From CAYVRJ01 sp964453645 (lineage in GTDB: Bacteria > Bacillota > Clostridia > Christensenellales > JAWKQI01), in the NCBI GenBank assembly GCA_964453645.1, contig CAYVRJ010000011.1, positions 1 to 64,000 on the forward strand: a stretch of DNA of 64,000 nt, read 5' to 3'. Positions 50,773 to 60,179 of the stretch are shown here, one piece after another (position 1 is the stretch's first letter; the number at the start of each line of letters is the position of its first letter). Under the pieces are notes generated by a model. That model made no database searches. It was not told where the DNA came from and saw only the letters and a program-made list of their open reading frames with translations. The position numbers were made by a program, and so were the translations under genes.

Positions 50773-52215
50773 TCACTGGGTGAAATCCGAAGCACTTTCG
50801 CTGTAAAAATCCCCTCTGGTGCCCGAAGAAATCACATAGGAGCCACCGGCCTCAAACGTGTAGGGATCGGTGGAGATATAACTGCCCTCCTCGCCAAAAG
50901 CCAACTCATCGCTAATCCATTTGCTGCCCTCGGCAATCTTTAAAATATATTGTCCCGCCGGAAAGCGAAGGACACACTTGGATTTTGGGTTGATAAACAC
51001 CGTTCTGATTTCCGCACCTTTAGCCACATTACCCGCTTCAAAGAGTTTGACACAGCTTGCCAACTCCTTTGTAGTAATGTTTAGTTCGGCAAAGTTTTTA
51101 TTCAGCGGATCGCTTTGGGTGGGATTTTGAAACACTAGGTTGGAAACCGCACCGGGAACGGGTAACACATCACTTCCGTCTGTTTTCATGTAGTATACAT
51201 CGTCGCCCTTATGGTGACTTTTAAAAAAGAGATAGTCCCCCACGATATTCATATTTAAAGCAAAGTGCTCTTCATTGATATACCTGTGTTCCTCTGTTGT
51301 CAGATCGTATTGTTCAATGCGCCCAAGTTCAATGTCGTTTTCATCAAAATATTCATCCGTGGCGTAATAATACCCTCCGCCAAAAGCCCCGATTTGTTCA
51401 AATGTTCGGCTGGCATACTCCGAAGCGCTGGGTGCATCGATGGGTGCTGTGTACATATAACCAATGTCATCCATACACCATAGGGTTTTATCTTGCACCG
51501 CAACCCATCGAATCCATTTGTCCTTAATTTTTGTCTCCCCACTGCCGTCTGCACGTATGCGGTATAAATGGCCATTCACTTGAATCTGCTCGTCATACGT
51601 CTCCATTTCTTCAAATTCGTGAATGCCATACACCGTGTTTTCAACAAAAAACACATACCCGTCGCTGACCACCGCAAAGGTACAATGTCGATCCGAAAGC
51701 TTCTGCTTGCCGCTCCCGTCGGTCTTGATGCGATACGGTTTGTTTTCATCGCTGATATTGACATAATAGATATACTGCCCCATGACCTGGACATAATGGC
51801 TGATATCGTCGGTGATCAACGTCTTTTCTCCGCTGGTTATGTGCACACGGTAAATGTTATACGCATCCTCCCTTGTGCTCACATAGTAGAGATATTCGTC
51901 CAGCACGTTTAAAAAAGCTGCCTGATCGTTTGTGACGATGGTACGCTGGCTGCCGTCGGGTTTCATTTTTGCAATGCTAAAGCCCTGTACGGTATCCTCC
52001 AGCGCATAGTAAAGCCATTCCCCGTCGGTTGTTGCCAACCCCCCTCCCAAGATATTGTTGGCAGAGTTGCCGCACCTGAAATCCTCTTGCGTTTGTTTCT
52101 CTTCGGCTTTTTCCTCTTGCACAGGCATTTCTGGGGTTGCGCTTTGTACAGCGCAAGCGGACAGTAGGATGAGTACTGCCAAATACAAACCAATTATATT
52201 TTTGTTACGTTTCAT
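50773..52215 (-). CDS. DUF5050-type lipoprotein
   Basis: This 480-aa lipoprotein has a lipobox (LLSAC, Cys21) and repeated YYYV/GSGKQKL-type units (DEYLYYVSTREDAYNIYRV, GQYIYYVN, GYVFFVEN) that suggest a beta-propeller of the DUF5050 family. A separate C-terminal beta domain follows (about 370-480). It should be anchored on the outer face of the membrane. It is the last gene of a three-gene operon. Confidence 0.75.
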   Translation of the reverse strand: MKRNKNIIGLYLAVLILLSACAVQSATPEMPVQEEKAEEKQTQEDFRCGNSANNILGGGLATTDGEWLYYALEDTVQGFSIAKMKPDGSQRTIVTNDQAAFLNVLDEYLYYVSTREDAYNIYRVHITSGEKTLITDDISHYVQVMGQYIYYVNISDENKPYRIKTDGSGKQKLSDRHCTFAVVSDGYVFFVENTVYGIHEFEEMETYDEQIQVNGHLYRIRADGSGETKIKDKWIRWVAVQDKTLWCMDDIGYMYTAPIDAPSASEYASRTFEQIGAFGGGYYYATDEYFDENDIELGRIEQYDLTTEEHRYINEEHFALNMNIVGDYLFFKSHHKGDDVYYMKTDGSDVLPVPGAVSNLVFQNPTQSDPLNKNFAELNITTKELASCVKLFEAGNVAKGAEIRTVFINPKSKCVLRFPAGQYILKIAEGSKWISDELAFGEEGSYISTDPYTFEAGGSYVISSGTRGDFYSESASDFTQ

Positions 52216-52224
52216 TCAGTGTTC

Positions 52225-53622
52225 CTACTTTCTGCTGTAGTCGCCCGTGAGCACTGCTTGGGCTTTCACATGCCCCTCCATAGCACTTTCCAACTGTTTT
52301 CGTGAAAAACCTTCTTTTAGCTCCAGTATTGTATCCAGTGCATAAACGGTTATCACGTACTTATGTGTGCCCGAAGGGGGCGTAGGCCCTCCGTATCCCG
52401 TGGTTCCGAAATCGTTTTTACCCTGTACCATCACATCCTTTAAATCAATACTGGCGTTTTCGGGGATTTCAATCTCGCTTCCGCTAAAATTAATGTTTGC
52501 TGCCAGCCAATGTACCCAATTATCTCCGTCGGGATCGATCATGGTGACTGCCAAACTTTTTGCCCCCTCCGGGATATGAGAGACGGTTAGGGGCAGTGAG
52601 CGTGTGGGAATGTTCTTTGCCAACTGGCTGCCCTTCGCCCCGTATGCATCCGCCATCACCCCATCTGCAATCCCATTGCTTGAAAGGGCCATATCGGGTT
52701 CTTCAATCCCCAAAACCTTTCCTTCGTTTGAAACGGTCAACTTTGCCCCCTCCTCTCGGCTCAACTCCCCATCGGGTAATACCTCCAGCACGCCCCCGCT
52801 CACTTTGATCTCCCCGGAACTGTGCTCTTTTTCGCCGTTATCCCCCGTGATGTGCACCTTTCCTCCGGCTTCCACCTTTGTTGTCCCCCCTAGAATTTCA
52901 ACCACTCCGCGAATCTCCAACATGCTGGAAATCACCACATCCTTTGATAAACTCAGTGTTGAAACAATGGGATTACTCCAATCGGGACCATTTTCTGTAA
53001 AGGTCGGTTCATAGGCCACCACGAGATATTGAATTGCATCACTGGAAATCCTTTGATTCAGTGTTGCGTCTCCCACCAGATACACCCAATTCATGGTTTC
53101 GTCAAAGGGTGTTTCGCCAAATGAGGCTTCACCACTTGTAAGGCAGAGCACTGCTTCCAAATCGTCCTCTCCACCGATCACGGTGTTGCCGTTTGCACAA
53201 AACGTTCCCCCTGCCAAAACTATAATCCGGCAGGGCCGTGCATCGTTTGTTGCTCGTTGGGTTGCAAACGTTCCGTCTAAAACCAAGGTACCGCCCTTTT
53301 CCACGGTTAAGTTGGCACATTCATCTTTGCTGCTTTTGGCTGTAAGTTTGAAGTTCTTGGGCACCGTCACTGTTTCGCCCTTTACAATTGTATAACTCTC
53401 TTCGAGCAAAAGCTCTCCGTTGCTCTTTGTTATTTTTTCTTGTAATGGGGAAGGAACCGCAGGTACATCCGGTGTTGACTCTGTGGTATTCTCCACGTTA
53501 GAAACAGGCGTGCTTGTTTCATTCATTGCAGGCTGTGTTGTTTGTTCGGTCAAACCCGTTGGGGAACAAGCTGTTAAAACAACCAGACATATGATCAGCA
53601 GTATTGAAATGCATTTATTCAT
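52225..53622 (-). CDS. Lipoprotein with beta-helix-like region and PEBP (YbhB/YbcL) domain
   Basis: This 465-aa protein has a lipobox (LVVLTAC), a Ser/Thr-rich tether, a middle region with repeated short strands (about 70-310, LVLDGTFATQR, GTFCANGNTVIGGEDD, GVVEILGGTTKVEAGG) and a C-terminal PEBP domain (about 315-460) with MIDPDGDNWVHWLAANI and YGGPTPPSGTHKYV. The start at 53622 overlaps the upstream stop by four bases and has AGAAGGA before it. PEBP proteins bind phospholipid-like or small ligands. Joining PEBP to a beta-helix lipoprotein is rare. Confidence 0.75.
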   Translation of the reverse strand: MNKCISILLIICLVVLTACSPTGLTEQTTQPAMNETSTPVSNVENTTESTPDVPAVPSPLQEKITKSNGELLLEESYTIVKGETVTVPKNFKLTAKSSKDECANLTVEKGGTLVLDGTFATQRATNDARPCRIIVLAGGTFCANGNTVIGGEDDLEAVLCLTSGEASFGETPFDETMNWVYLVGDATLNQRISSDAIQYLVVAYEPTFTENGPDWSNPIVSTLSLSKDVVISSMLEIRGVVEILGGTTKVEAGGKVHITGDNGEKEHSSGEIKVSGGVLEVLPDGELSREEGAKLTVSNEGKVLGIEEPDMALSSNGIADGVMADAYGAKGSQLAKNIPTRSLPLTVSHIPEGAKSLAVTMIDPDGDNWVHWLAANINFSGSEIEIPENASIDLKDVMVQGKNDFGTTGYGGPTPPSGTHKYVITVYALDTILELKEGFSRKQLESAMEGHVKAQAVLTGDYSRK

Positions 53623-54620
53623 GATCCTTCTCCATTCATTATAGAGTTTGTTGGCACATCCTTTTGGGATTCCCCGTCTTCCTGCCAAGACTTGCAAATG
53701 AACAGCCAAGTGATGACGGGGTTTAACGAACTGGCCAGAGACGTAATCAGCATGATCAATCCCTCCATGATGGATTTTCCATAGAACAAGAATCCAACCG
53801 CATAACTCACTCCGTTTGCAATGGAAAAACCAACCGCAAAAACGGTGAGTAAAAACCCGATTCGTTTTTTACACAACAGCAGTATCAGCCCTGTTAGCCC
53901 TAAAATTGGCACACAAACTGTGAGTAAATCAAACCATTCTATGGAAGAAATCGTAATGATGAACGAAATGGTTGTAAACGCCATGCAGATCGATACCCAT
54001 ATTTTTGCACCCGTTGTCAAGGATATACCCTTTTTTGTTTTGATGGTGCACAACAGGTTTGTATACAGTGCCGCTAAGGCAGTGAGGGCACATGCCACCC
54101 CGTTTCGGATCACGATTTCGGGTATACCCATTGGCCGAAACCCGGGGGTTGTGACCACTGTTTTGATACAATAATAAACAAACAGGGCACCTGCCGTTAT
54201 CCAAACCACTTGCTTAAACTTCTTGTGTTCTTCGGATTGAATGAAGTACCCTAGTGCAAGTACAGCGATTGCAACAAACACACCGTTTAAGAGAAGCGAG
54301 CTAAAATCGCTAAAAAACGTGGGCATGCGAAAGATCTTTTCCAGATCAAAGTCCTGTGCCCTTTGTAAAAGCTGTAATTTTCCATAACTCAGTGCGCTAA
54401 AAAAGGCACAACACAGCAGAACTCCCCCTGCATAGAGTTTATAGCGCACTTCCCGCTGTAATAATAGAACTATGCAGATGCCCGTCAGAACATCTAAGAG
54501 TGTATTTGTTGTTGCATAGTGGCCCAGCAAAGCCCCTCCCGAGGGAACAAGCAAAAATAAACTCCAAAACAAAATTAGCCCACCTGCCAGATACAGTGCA
54601 CGATTGCTGTTTTTAACCAT
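53619..54620 (-). CDS. Multi-pass membrane protein of unknown function
   Basis: This 333-aa protein has about nine membrane helices and no motif I recognise. It is the first gene of an operon with two lipoproteins (PEBP and DUF5050). The cassette looks like an envelope system whose substrate or signal is unknown. Confidence 0.65.
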   Translation of the reverse strand: MVKNSNRALYLAGGLILFWSLFLLVPSGGALLGHYATTNTLLDVLTGICIVLLLQREVRYKLYAGGVLLCCAFFSALSYGKLQLLQRAQDFDLEKIFRMPTFFSDFSSLLLNGVFVAIAVLALGYFIQSEEHKKFKQVVWITAGALFVYYCIKTVVTTPGFRPMGIPEIVIRNGVACALTALAALYTNLLCTIKTKKGISLTTGAKIWVSICMAFTTISFIITISSIEWFDLLTVCVPILGLTGLILLLCKKRIGFLLTVFAVGFSIANGVSYAVGFLFYGKSIMEGLIMLITSLASSLNPVITWLFICKSWQEDGESQKDVPTNSIMNGEGS

Positions 54621-54945
54621 ACTATTCTCCTCACATAAAATAGACTGATGAAAACATAAAATGAATTTATTACCGTTTTTATTATACGTTTACCTAAATG
54701 TGGATACAACAGTTTTTTATCCTTTTGTCATTGACAAATTGGAAAAAATTTTATTTAGCAATATTTTTCAACCCTTTCTTCTTATTAAACCACTCAAAAA
54801 AAGTCAATGCAACTCTATTTGTGGAATTGTCATTGACTTTGAGACAAAAGATGACACCCATTGGAAGATATTCTTGCCATCTTGTGTTATAATTGTTATC
54901 ATAATAATAAAAAATTCTTTTATAGAATCATGAAGAGGTGTTATT
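54621..54945. other. Intergenic region with two inverted repeats and a promoter
   Basis: This is a 325-base AT-rich gap between divergent genes. TTTGTCA-T-TGACAAA (54724-54738) is a perfect palindrome. AAAGTCAATG (54800-54809) and CATTGACTTT (54831-54840) form a 10-bp stem. An extended -10 (TGTTATAAT at 54885-54893) could drive the gene at 54946. The open frame across the gap has no ribosome binding site or family likeness. Confidence 0.5.
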
Positions 54946-55374
54946 TTGAGTAAAGGTGAAAGAGCAGCAGAATTATTTAAAAGTGGTTTTAACTGTGCAC
55001 AGTCGGTTTTGGGAGCATTTTGTGAAGATTATGATATGAAAACAGAAACAGCTCTAAAAATAGCCTGTGGTTTGGGAAGTGGCGCACGGAGTGGGGAACT
55101 TTGCGGTGCTGTTTCGGGTGCCGTTTTAGTCATTGGGCTGAAATACGGTTCGGATGATGCCCATTCAAAAGTACTGTGTGCTACAAAAACAGAGGAATTT
55201 ATGCAAGCATTTAAAGAGAAAAACAAACATATTGTTTGCCGTGAACTTTTAGGTTGCGATATCACCACTCCCGAGGGAAAAGATAAAAAGGCATTAGCAG
55301 AGCAGCATTTCACAGGGATTTGCACGGATATGGTAGTTGGTGCCGCACAAATACTTGTAAGTTTGGGATATTAG
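54946..55374 (+). CDS. C_GCAxxG_C_C family protein
   Basis: This 142-aa protein of the C_GCAxxG_C_C family has conserved cysteines in FNCAQSVLGAF, IACGLGSGARSGELCGAVSG, IVCRELLGCD and GICTDMV. The cysteine pattern suggests a redox-active or metal-binding role; the function is not established. The start is a TTG with GAGGTG upstream. The Crp/Fnr gene follows after 56 bases on the same strand. Confidence 0.88.
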   Translation: MSKGERAAELFKSGFNCAQSVLGAFCEDYDMKTETALKIACGLGSGARSGELCGAVSGAVLVIGLKYGSDDAHSKVLCATKTEEFMQAFKEKNKHIVCRELLGCDITTPEGKDKKALAEQHFTGICTDMVVGAAQILVSLGY

Positions 55375-55430
55375 TTAAATTTGCTCATTCGCAACCTTAA
55401 ACGCATGTGTTTTTTGGCAGGAGGTGCAAG

Positions 55431-56096
55431 ATGAACGCACATATATTAGAAGCTTCCCTAACCTTCTTGGATGCATTAAATGAGGAAGATAAAAAACGCA
55501 TCATCGATAATACCAGCTTAAAAACATACTGCAAAGGTGAAAACATTCACAGCGCAGACAACGACTGCGTGGGTGTGCTTATCGTAGCGTCGGGCGAACT
55601 TCGAACCTATATCTTATCCCATGAGGGAAAGGAAGTCACCCTGTATCGCTTGCGGAAAGGGGACGTTTGCATCCTCTCGGCTTCTTGCCTGATTAAAAAC
55701 TTAAGCTTTGACGTATATATCGATGCCGAGCTTGATAGCGAAGTGCTGCTGTTGAGTTCGGCAGAGTTTGCAAAGTTGCAAGCAAAAAATGTGTATGTGG
55801 AAAACTTTGCACTTAAGGTTGCGGTGGAAAAATTCTCCGATGTGATGTGGGCCATGCAGCAGTTGTTGTTCTTGAGCTTCGACAGTCGTCTTGCAGCGTT
55901 TCTCATTGACGAGTCTGTGAAAACCGGCACAGATGACATTAAGCTCACCCATGAGCAGATTGCAAAGTATGTGGGCAGTGCACGGGAGGTCGTCAGCCGT
56001 ATGATGAAACACTTTGAAAACGAAGGGTTTGTCAAATCCTATCGCGGTGGCGTCACACTTTTAAACAAACAAGATCTCAGAAAGTTAATTCCTTAA
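55431..56096 (+). CDS. Crp/Fnr-family transcriptional regulator
   Basis: This 221-aa regulator has an N-terminal cyclic-nucleotide-binding-type beta-roll (about 15-125) and a C-terminal winged helix (KLTHEQIAKYVGSAREVVSRMM). The four N-terminal cysteines of FNR are absent. A pair in GDVCILSASCLI may sense redox state, as is common in clostridial relatives. AGGAGGTG precedes the start. A TGTGA-N5-TCACA box lies upstream of the flavoprotein gene 350 bases downstream and is a likely target. Confidence 0.9.
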   Translation: MNAHILEASLTFLDALNEEDKKRIIDNTSLKTYCKGENIHSADNDCVGVLIVASGELRTYILSHEGKEVTLYRLRKGDVCILSASCLIKNLSFDVYIDAELDSEVLLLSSAEFAKLQAKNVYVENFALKVAVEKFSDVMWAMQQLLFLSFDSRLAAFLIDESVKTGTDDIKLTHEQIAKYVGSAREVVSRMMKHFENEGFVKSYRGGVTLLNKQDLRKLIP

Positions 56097-56192
56097 ATTT
56101 CACATTTCATCCCTAAGTATAAAACAACGATTAGAATAAATTTTTCCATTTGTGCGGAAACTATATTGAAATAAAATGTAGCGGAGGCAAAG

Positions 56193-56432
56193 ATGGATTC
56201 TTTTGTAGGTTTGGGGCAAAACCCCAATCCCAATGTTTTAGACATACCAATCGGTTTGGGTATGGAACTCATGCAAAACACAGAGGCCAGAAACAATTTT
56301 GAAAATCTGAGTGATGAACAAAAAAATAGGCTGATTCATTATGTGCAAAGTGGTCTTTCTGGTGATGATGCTAAAAACAAAGTAGCATCTGCAATCAATA
56401 GGCTTGCAAATGGTGATACAACATTTTTCTAA
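56193..56432 (+). CDS. Small conserved-type protein of unknown function, 79 aa
   Basis: This is a 79-aa soluble protein with CGGAGG upstream of the start. The DIPIGLGMELMQNTEARNNF segment resembles small uncharacterised clostridial proteins. It lies between the Crp/Fnr gene and the flavoprotein gene, on the same strand. Confidence 0.65.
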   Translation: MDSFVGLGQNPNPNVLDIPIGLGMELMQNTEARNNFENLSDEQKNRLIHYVQSGLSGDDAKNKVASAINRLANGDTTFF

Positions 56433-56444
56433 AACTTTTTAGTG

Positions 56445-56459
56445 TGTGACTTAGTCACA
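56445..56459. promoter_or_regulatory. Crp/Fnr-type box before the flavoprotein gene
   Basis: TGTGAC-TTA-GTCACA is a perfect palindrome close to the CRP half-site pair TGTGA/TCACA but with five bases between them instead of six. It lies 59 bases before the ATG at 56518. I found no second copy elsewhere in the window. Confidence 0.6.
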
Positions 56460-56517
56460 GAAATATAGAAAAAATGAGTGGATAATAAACCTAAGAAACA
56501 TTGAGGAGGGGTTTATT

Positions 56518-58176
56518 ATGCCGGAAGTAAAAAAAATCGTCATTGTGGGTGGTGTTGCTGGGGGTGCCACTGCGGCAGCAAGGCTGAGGCGGCTTAACGA
56601 AAAGGCACAGATCGTTCTGTTTGAAAAGGGGGAGTACATCTCCTTTGCCAACTGTGGGTTACCCTACTACATCGGCGGTGAAATTACCGAAAGAAGTGCG
56701 CTGACACTGCAAACACCCCAGAGCTTTCAAGCACGGTTCAACGTTGATGTCCGTGTGTTTAGTGAAGTTACGGCAATCAACAGGCAAGCAAAGACCGTGA
56801 CCATAAAAAACCACAAAACGAATGAAACGTATACAGAAAATTACCATAAGCTGATTTTATCTCCCGGGGCAGAACCCATCACTCCCCCTATAGATGCAAT
56901 TCATGGCCGCAAAGTGTTCACCCTTAGAAATATCCCCGATACGTATAAGATAAAGGACTATATCACCAACAATCAACCCAAAAATGCTGCTGTGGTGGGT
57001 GGTGGTTACATTGGCCTGGAGATGGCAGAAAATCTGCACAGCGCTGGGCTTGATGTCACCATCTTTGAGATGACCAATCAAGTGATCGCACCATTAGATT
57101 ACGACATGGCTTGTGATGTGCACAACCATATTCGCAGCAAGGGTGTGCAGTTAAACCTAGAGACCAAGTTTGAAAACTATGAGGACTATGATTTAATCAT
57201 CTTTGCCGTGGGCGTCAAACCCGAAACGACCATTGCCAAAGAAGCAGAGCTGAAACTCGGTGAACGTGGACATATCGTCGTGAGTGAAACCATGGGCACT
57301 TCGGATGAGCATATTTATGCCGTCGGTGATGCCGTGGAAGTAACCGATTTTGTAACGGGGCAAAGTGTTGCAATTCCCCTTGCTGGCCCTGCCAACAAAC
57401 AGGGGCGTATTGCGGCAGATACCATCCTTGGCGGCAACAGCAAATACACTGGTACACAAGGCAGTGCCATCTTAAAAGTGTTTGATATGACGGTGGCCAC
57501 AACGGGTATCAACGAAAAGACAGCCAAGGGGCTAGGGCTGAATTACGATAAATCCTTTACCTATTCCGCAAGCCACGCCAGCTACTATCCCGGTGCAGTG
57601 AATATGTCCATCAAGACCATCTTTGCAAAAGAGTCGGGTAAGATTCTTGGTGCACAAATTGTTGGCTTTGACGGGGTAGATAAGCGATGTGACGTGTTTG
57701 CAACTGCCATTCGCTTTGGCGCAACGGCGTATGATTTAACGAAATTGGAGCTTTGTTATGCACCACCCTACTCTTCGGCAAAAGACCCGGTGAATATGGC
57801 TGGGCTTGTGGTTGAAAACTTGCTGACGGGTAAGGTGAAAAACTTTCATTGGCACGATGTGGGCACCCTACCCAGAGACGGCAGTGTGATACTGCTGGAC
57901 ACCCGAACGAAGATGGAGTACGAAAATGGTCATATCGACGGATTTATCAATATTCCCGTGGACGATTTGCGTGAGAAACTATCTACACTCGACAAATCCA
58001 AGAAAGTGTATGTGACCTGCCAAGTTGGGCTTCGGGGTTATATCGCCGCTAGGATTCTTTCCCAAAACGGTTTTGATGTTTATAACTTAAGTGGTGGATA
58101 TCGGTTATATCATTCTATCTTTGGAACAAAAGTTCCACCTTTGGAACAAAAGTTCCACCCAGCTCTATCGGCTTAA
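56518..58176 (+). CDS. CoA-disulfide-reductase-like flavoprotein with rhodanese domain, cut by a frameshift
   Basis: This 552-aa frame holds a pyridine nucleotide-disulfide oxidoreductase (about 1-450: FAD motif VGGVAGGATAAARLRRL, active-site Cys in FANCGLPYYIGG, NAD motif VGGGYIGLEMAE) and a rhodanese domain (about 455-545, cysteine in VTCQVGLRGY). Relatives continue with TusA and DsrE-like domains in one chain. Here a 20-bp tandem duplication at 58120-58159 shifts the frame and adds the tail VPPLEQKFHPALSA before a stop. Without one copy the chain would run to 808 aa and end at 58964. The first two domains may still work. Confidence 0.88.
   Translation: MPEVKKIVIVGGVAGGATAAARLRRLNEKAQIVLFEKGEYISFANCGLPYYIGGEITERSALTLQTPQSFQARFNVDVRVFSEVTAINRQAKTVTIKNHKTNETYTENYHKLILSPGAEPITPPIDAIHGRKVFTLRNIPDTYKIKDYITNNQPKNAAVVGGGYIGLEMAENLHSAGLDVTIFEMTNQVIAPLDYDMACDVHNHIRSKGVQLNLETKFENYEDYDLIIFAVGVKPETTIAKEAELKLGERGHIVVSETMGTSDEHIYAVGDAVEVTDFVTGQSVAIPLAGPANKQGRIAADTILGGNSKYTGTQGSAILKVFDMTVATTGINEKTAKGLGLNYDKSFTYSASHASYYPGAVNMSIKTIFAKESGKILGAQIVGFDGVDKRCDVFATAIRFGATAYDLTKLELCYAPPYSSAKDPVNMAGLVVENLLTGKVKNFHWHDVGTLPRDGSVILLDTRTKMEYENGHIDGFINIPVDDLREKLSTLDKSKKVYVTCQVGLRGYIAARILSQNGFDVYNLSGGYRLYHSIFGTKVPPLEQKFHPALSA
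58120..58159. repeat. 20-bp perfect tandem duplication inside the sulfur enzyme gene
   Basis: TTTGGAACAAAAGTTCCACC occurs at 58120-58139 and again at 58140-58159 without any change. Each unit contains a hairpin (GGAAC-AAAA-GTTCC), which favours slippage. Twenty bases are not a multiple of three, so the duplication changes the frame. Confidence 0.95.
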
Positions 58177-58964
58177 ATCCCGAGACCCAAACTCCCGACG
58201 GAAAGGCAATCGGTGCTCCGCCAAAACAAGCTGAAACCACAGGTAAAACCATCACCCTCAACGCCTGTGGCTTGCAGTGTCCGGGGCCAATCGTAAAACT
58301 ATCTGCCGCCATAACCGAAGCCGAAGTAGGAGATCTAATTGAAATATCCACCACCGATCCCGCCTTTGCCAGCGACATTGAAGGATTTTGCCGCAGGACG
58401 GGCAACCACTTCGAGGGAATGGAGTCCAGCAAAGGTATTTCCATTGCACGGATTCGCAAAGGTGAACTAGAAAACAATTGCAAGGCAAACACGGGCAACG
58501 GCAAGAACTTCATCGTCTTTTCGGGAGATTTGGATAAAGCCATTGCCAGCTTTATCATGGCAAACGCTTCGGCGGCACTGGGGCGCAAAACCACCATGTT
58601 TTTCACCTTTTGGGGGCTGAACATCTTGCGTAAACCCGAGAAGGTGAAGGTTCAAAAGGATTTTATGGGGAGGATGTTTGGGGGTATGATGCCCCGAGGT
58701 TCCAAAAAACTATCCCTTTCCAAGATGAACATGGCAGGTATGGGTGCAAAGATGATCCGCAGTGTGATGAAAAACAAGAATGTGGATAGCTTAGAGGATT
58801 TGATTCAATTGGCACAGGACAATGGTGTGGAACTCTTAGCTTGCTCCATGAGTATGGATGTCATGGGTATTAAACCCGAGGAGCTGATTGATGGCGTGAA
58901 GATGGCTGGCGCTGCCGCCATGCTGGCCCATGCGGAGGAGAGCGACATGAGTTTGTTTATCTAA
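58161..58964 (+). pseudogene. TusA plus DsrE/F-like C-terminal part, out of frame
   Basis: The frame continues the enzyme after the duplication. It holds a linker, a TusA domain (NACGLQCPGPIVKL, about 70 residues) and a DsrE/DsrF-like domain (IVFSGDLDKAIASFIMANAS, then CSMSMDVMGIKPEEL). The only in-frame start is a TTG at 58272 that would cut through the TusA CPGP motif, so separate translation is unlikely. The sequence itself is undamaged, so loss of one repeat would restore the full protein. Confidence 0.85.
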
Positions 58965-58990
58965 GCGCATAAGCGCATAAGAAGAAAAAA

Positions 58991-59023
58991 GAGGAACGGT
59001 TATATTATTGCCGCTCCTCTTTT
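58991..59023. terminator. Bidirectional terminator between convergent genes
   Basis: GAGGAACGG (58991-58999) pairs with CCGCTCCTC (59011-59019), with one mismatch, followed by TTTT on the right and preceded by a run of A on the left. Confidence 0.85.
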
Positions 59024-59028
59024 ATTCA

Positions 59029-60120
59029 CTAGATCTGCCCCATAAACATCTGTACTAAAAAGGATACCACGACAACAAGTGCGGAGATAATAAACCCATG
59101 TAACATAGGTTTAAATCCCGATTTAGCAACTTCTCTGAAATTCGTCTTTAGTCCGATTGCACCAAGCGCCATGACCATAAAGAATTTGGAGAGGGTGGCC
59201 ACGCTGTTGCTGACCGCTTCGGGAACATACCCTGTACTCTTAATGGCCACCATGCCTAAAAACAGCAGGATAAAATACGGAAATATCTTCTTTAAGTTAA
59301 TTTTCTTTTGTGTTTTTTGGGTTTGGGCATCTGATTGCAAAGCTTTGGTTGCTTCTTTTGCATTAAGACGCTCATTGATAAAGGAAAAGATGAGAACTGT
59401 TGGAATGATAGATAAAGTTCTTGTCAATTTTACGATGACGGAAAATGCTCCTGCCGCATCCGAAAAGGCATAACCAGCGGCAACCACAGAGGAAGTATCG
59501 TTCACTGCCGTACCCGCCCATAACCCAAAACCCATATCACTCATGCCAAAAGAGCGCCCAGCAATGGGAAAGAGGATGACCATCAACACGTCAAAGATAA
59601 ACGTTGCAGAAATCGCATAGGCGATGTCCCTGTCTTTTGCATCAATTGTCGGTGCAATCGCTGCAATTGCTGAACCGCCACAAATTCCAGTTCCGGCAGA
59701 GATTAGCCCTGAGAGCTTCCAGTTCATTTTAAACAGCTTTCCCAAGAGGTAACCGCCGCCAAATGCTGCAAGAAGCGTAAAGCACATGACGATGAGGGAA
59801 TACTTACCCACCTGCAACACCTGTGCAAAACTTAACGTTATTCCCATCATTATGATTGCAAGGCGCAGCACTTGTTTGGATACAAGGGAGATACCCCCCT
59901 TTAGCAGGTTGTATTTTGCGGCAAGTGGATTTAAAAGCATTCCGATAATCAGGGCAAACACACCCCCGCTTATCAGGTGAAGCGGAATCAATCCGCTTAT
60001 ATAAATTGAGATAAAAGCAACAACAACTGTTAGAACAACTCCTAAACTATACTTCTTTATAAAATCCATATCATGTATTATCTCCATTCCGTCTTTATTC
60101 ATGTTGATTTTACCACCCAT
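59029..60120 (-). CDS. yeiH-like: YeiH-family putative sulfate exporter
   Basis: This membrane protein has about ten helices and matches the YeiH/UPF0324 family (GGISLVSKQVLRLAIIMMG, the SAGTGICGGSAIAAIAPTI segment, GLWAGTAVNDTSSVVAAGYA). The start is uncertain: 60120, 60102 and 60069 are all in frame, the last with GGAG upstream. It is divergent from a LysR gene, the usual layout for this family, and belongs with the sulfur/redox genes nearby. Confidence 0.9.
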   Translation of the reverse strand: MGGKINMNKDGMEIIHDMDFIKKYSLGVVLTVVVAFISIYISGLIPLHLISGGVFALIIGMLLNPLAAKYNLLKGGISLVSKQVLRLAIIMMGITLSFAQVLQVGKYSLIVMCFTLLAAFGGGYLLGKLFKMNWKLSGLISAGTGICGGSAIAAIAPTIDAKDRDIAYAISATFIFDVLMVILFPIAGRSFGMSDMGFGLWAGTAVNDTSSVVAAGYAFSDAAGAFSVIVKLTRTLSIIPTVLIFSFINERLNAKEATKALQSDAQTQKTQKKINLKKIFPYFILLFLGMVAIKSTGYVPEAVSNSVATLSKFFMVMALGAIGLKTNFREVAKSGFKPMLHGFIISALVVVVSFLVQMFMGQI

Positions 60121-60179
60121 TGATGATAAACTAAAATTATAAATAGTAATATATACATTAGATAGGATTATAGTAACAA

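Noticed and set aside
54661..54933. Open frame of 90 codons in the AT-rich gap
   Set aside because: It crosses a 10-bp inverted repeat and a promoter, has no ribosome binding site and no likeness to a family.
58272..58964. Independent TusA/DsrE gene starting at TTG 58272
   Set aside because: The start would remove the first part of the TusA domain up to the CPGP motif and has no ribosome binding site. The upstream frame is continuous with the flavoprotein if one 20-bp repeat is removed.
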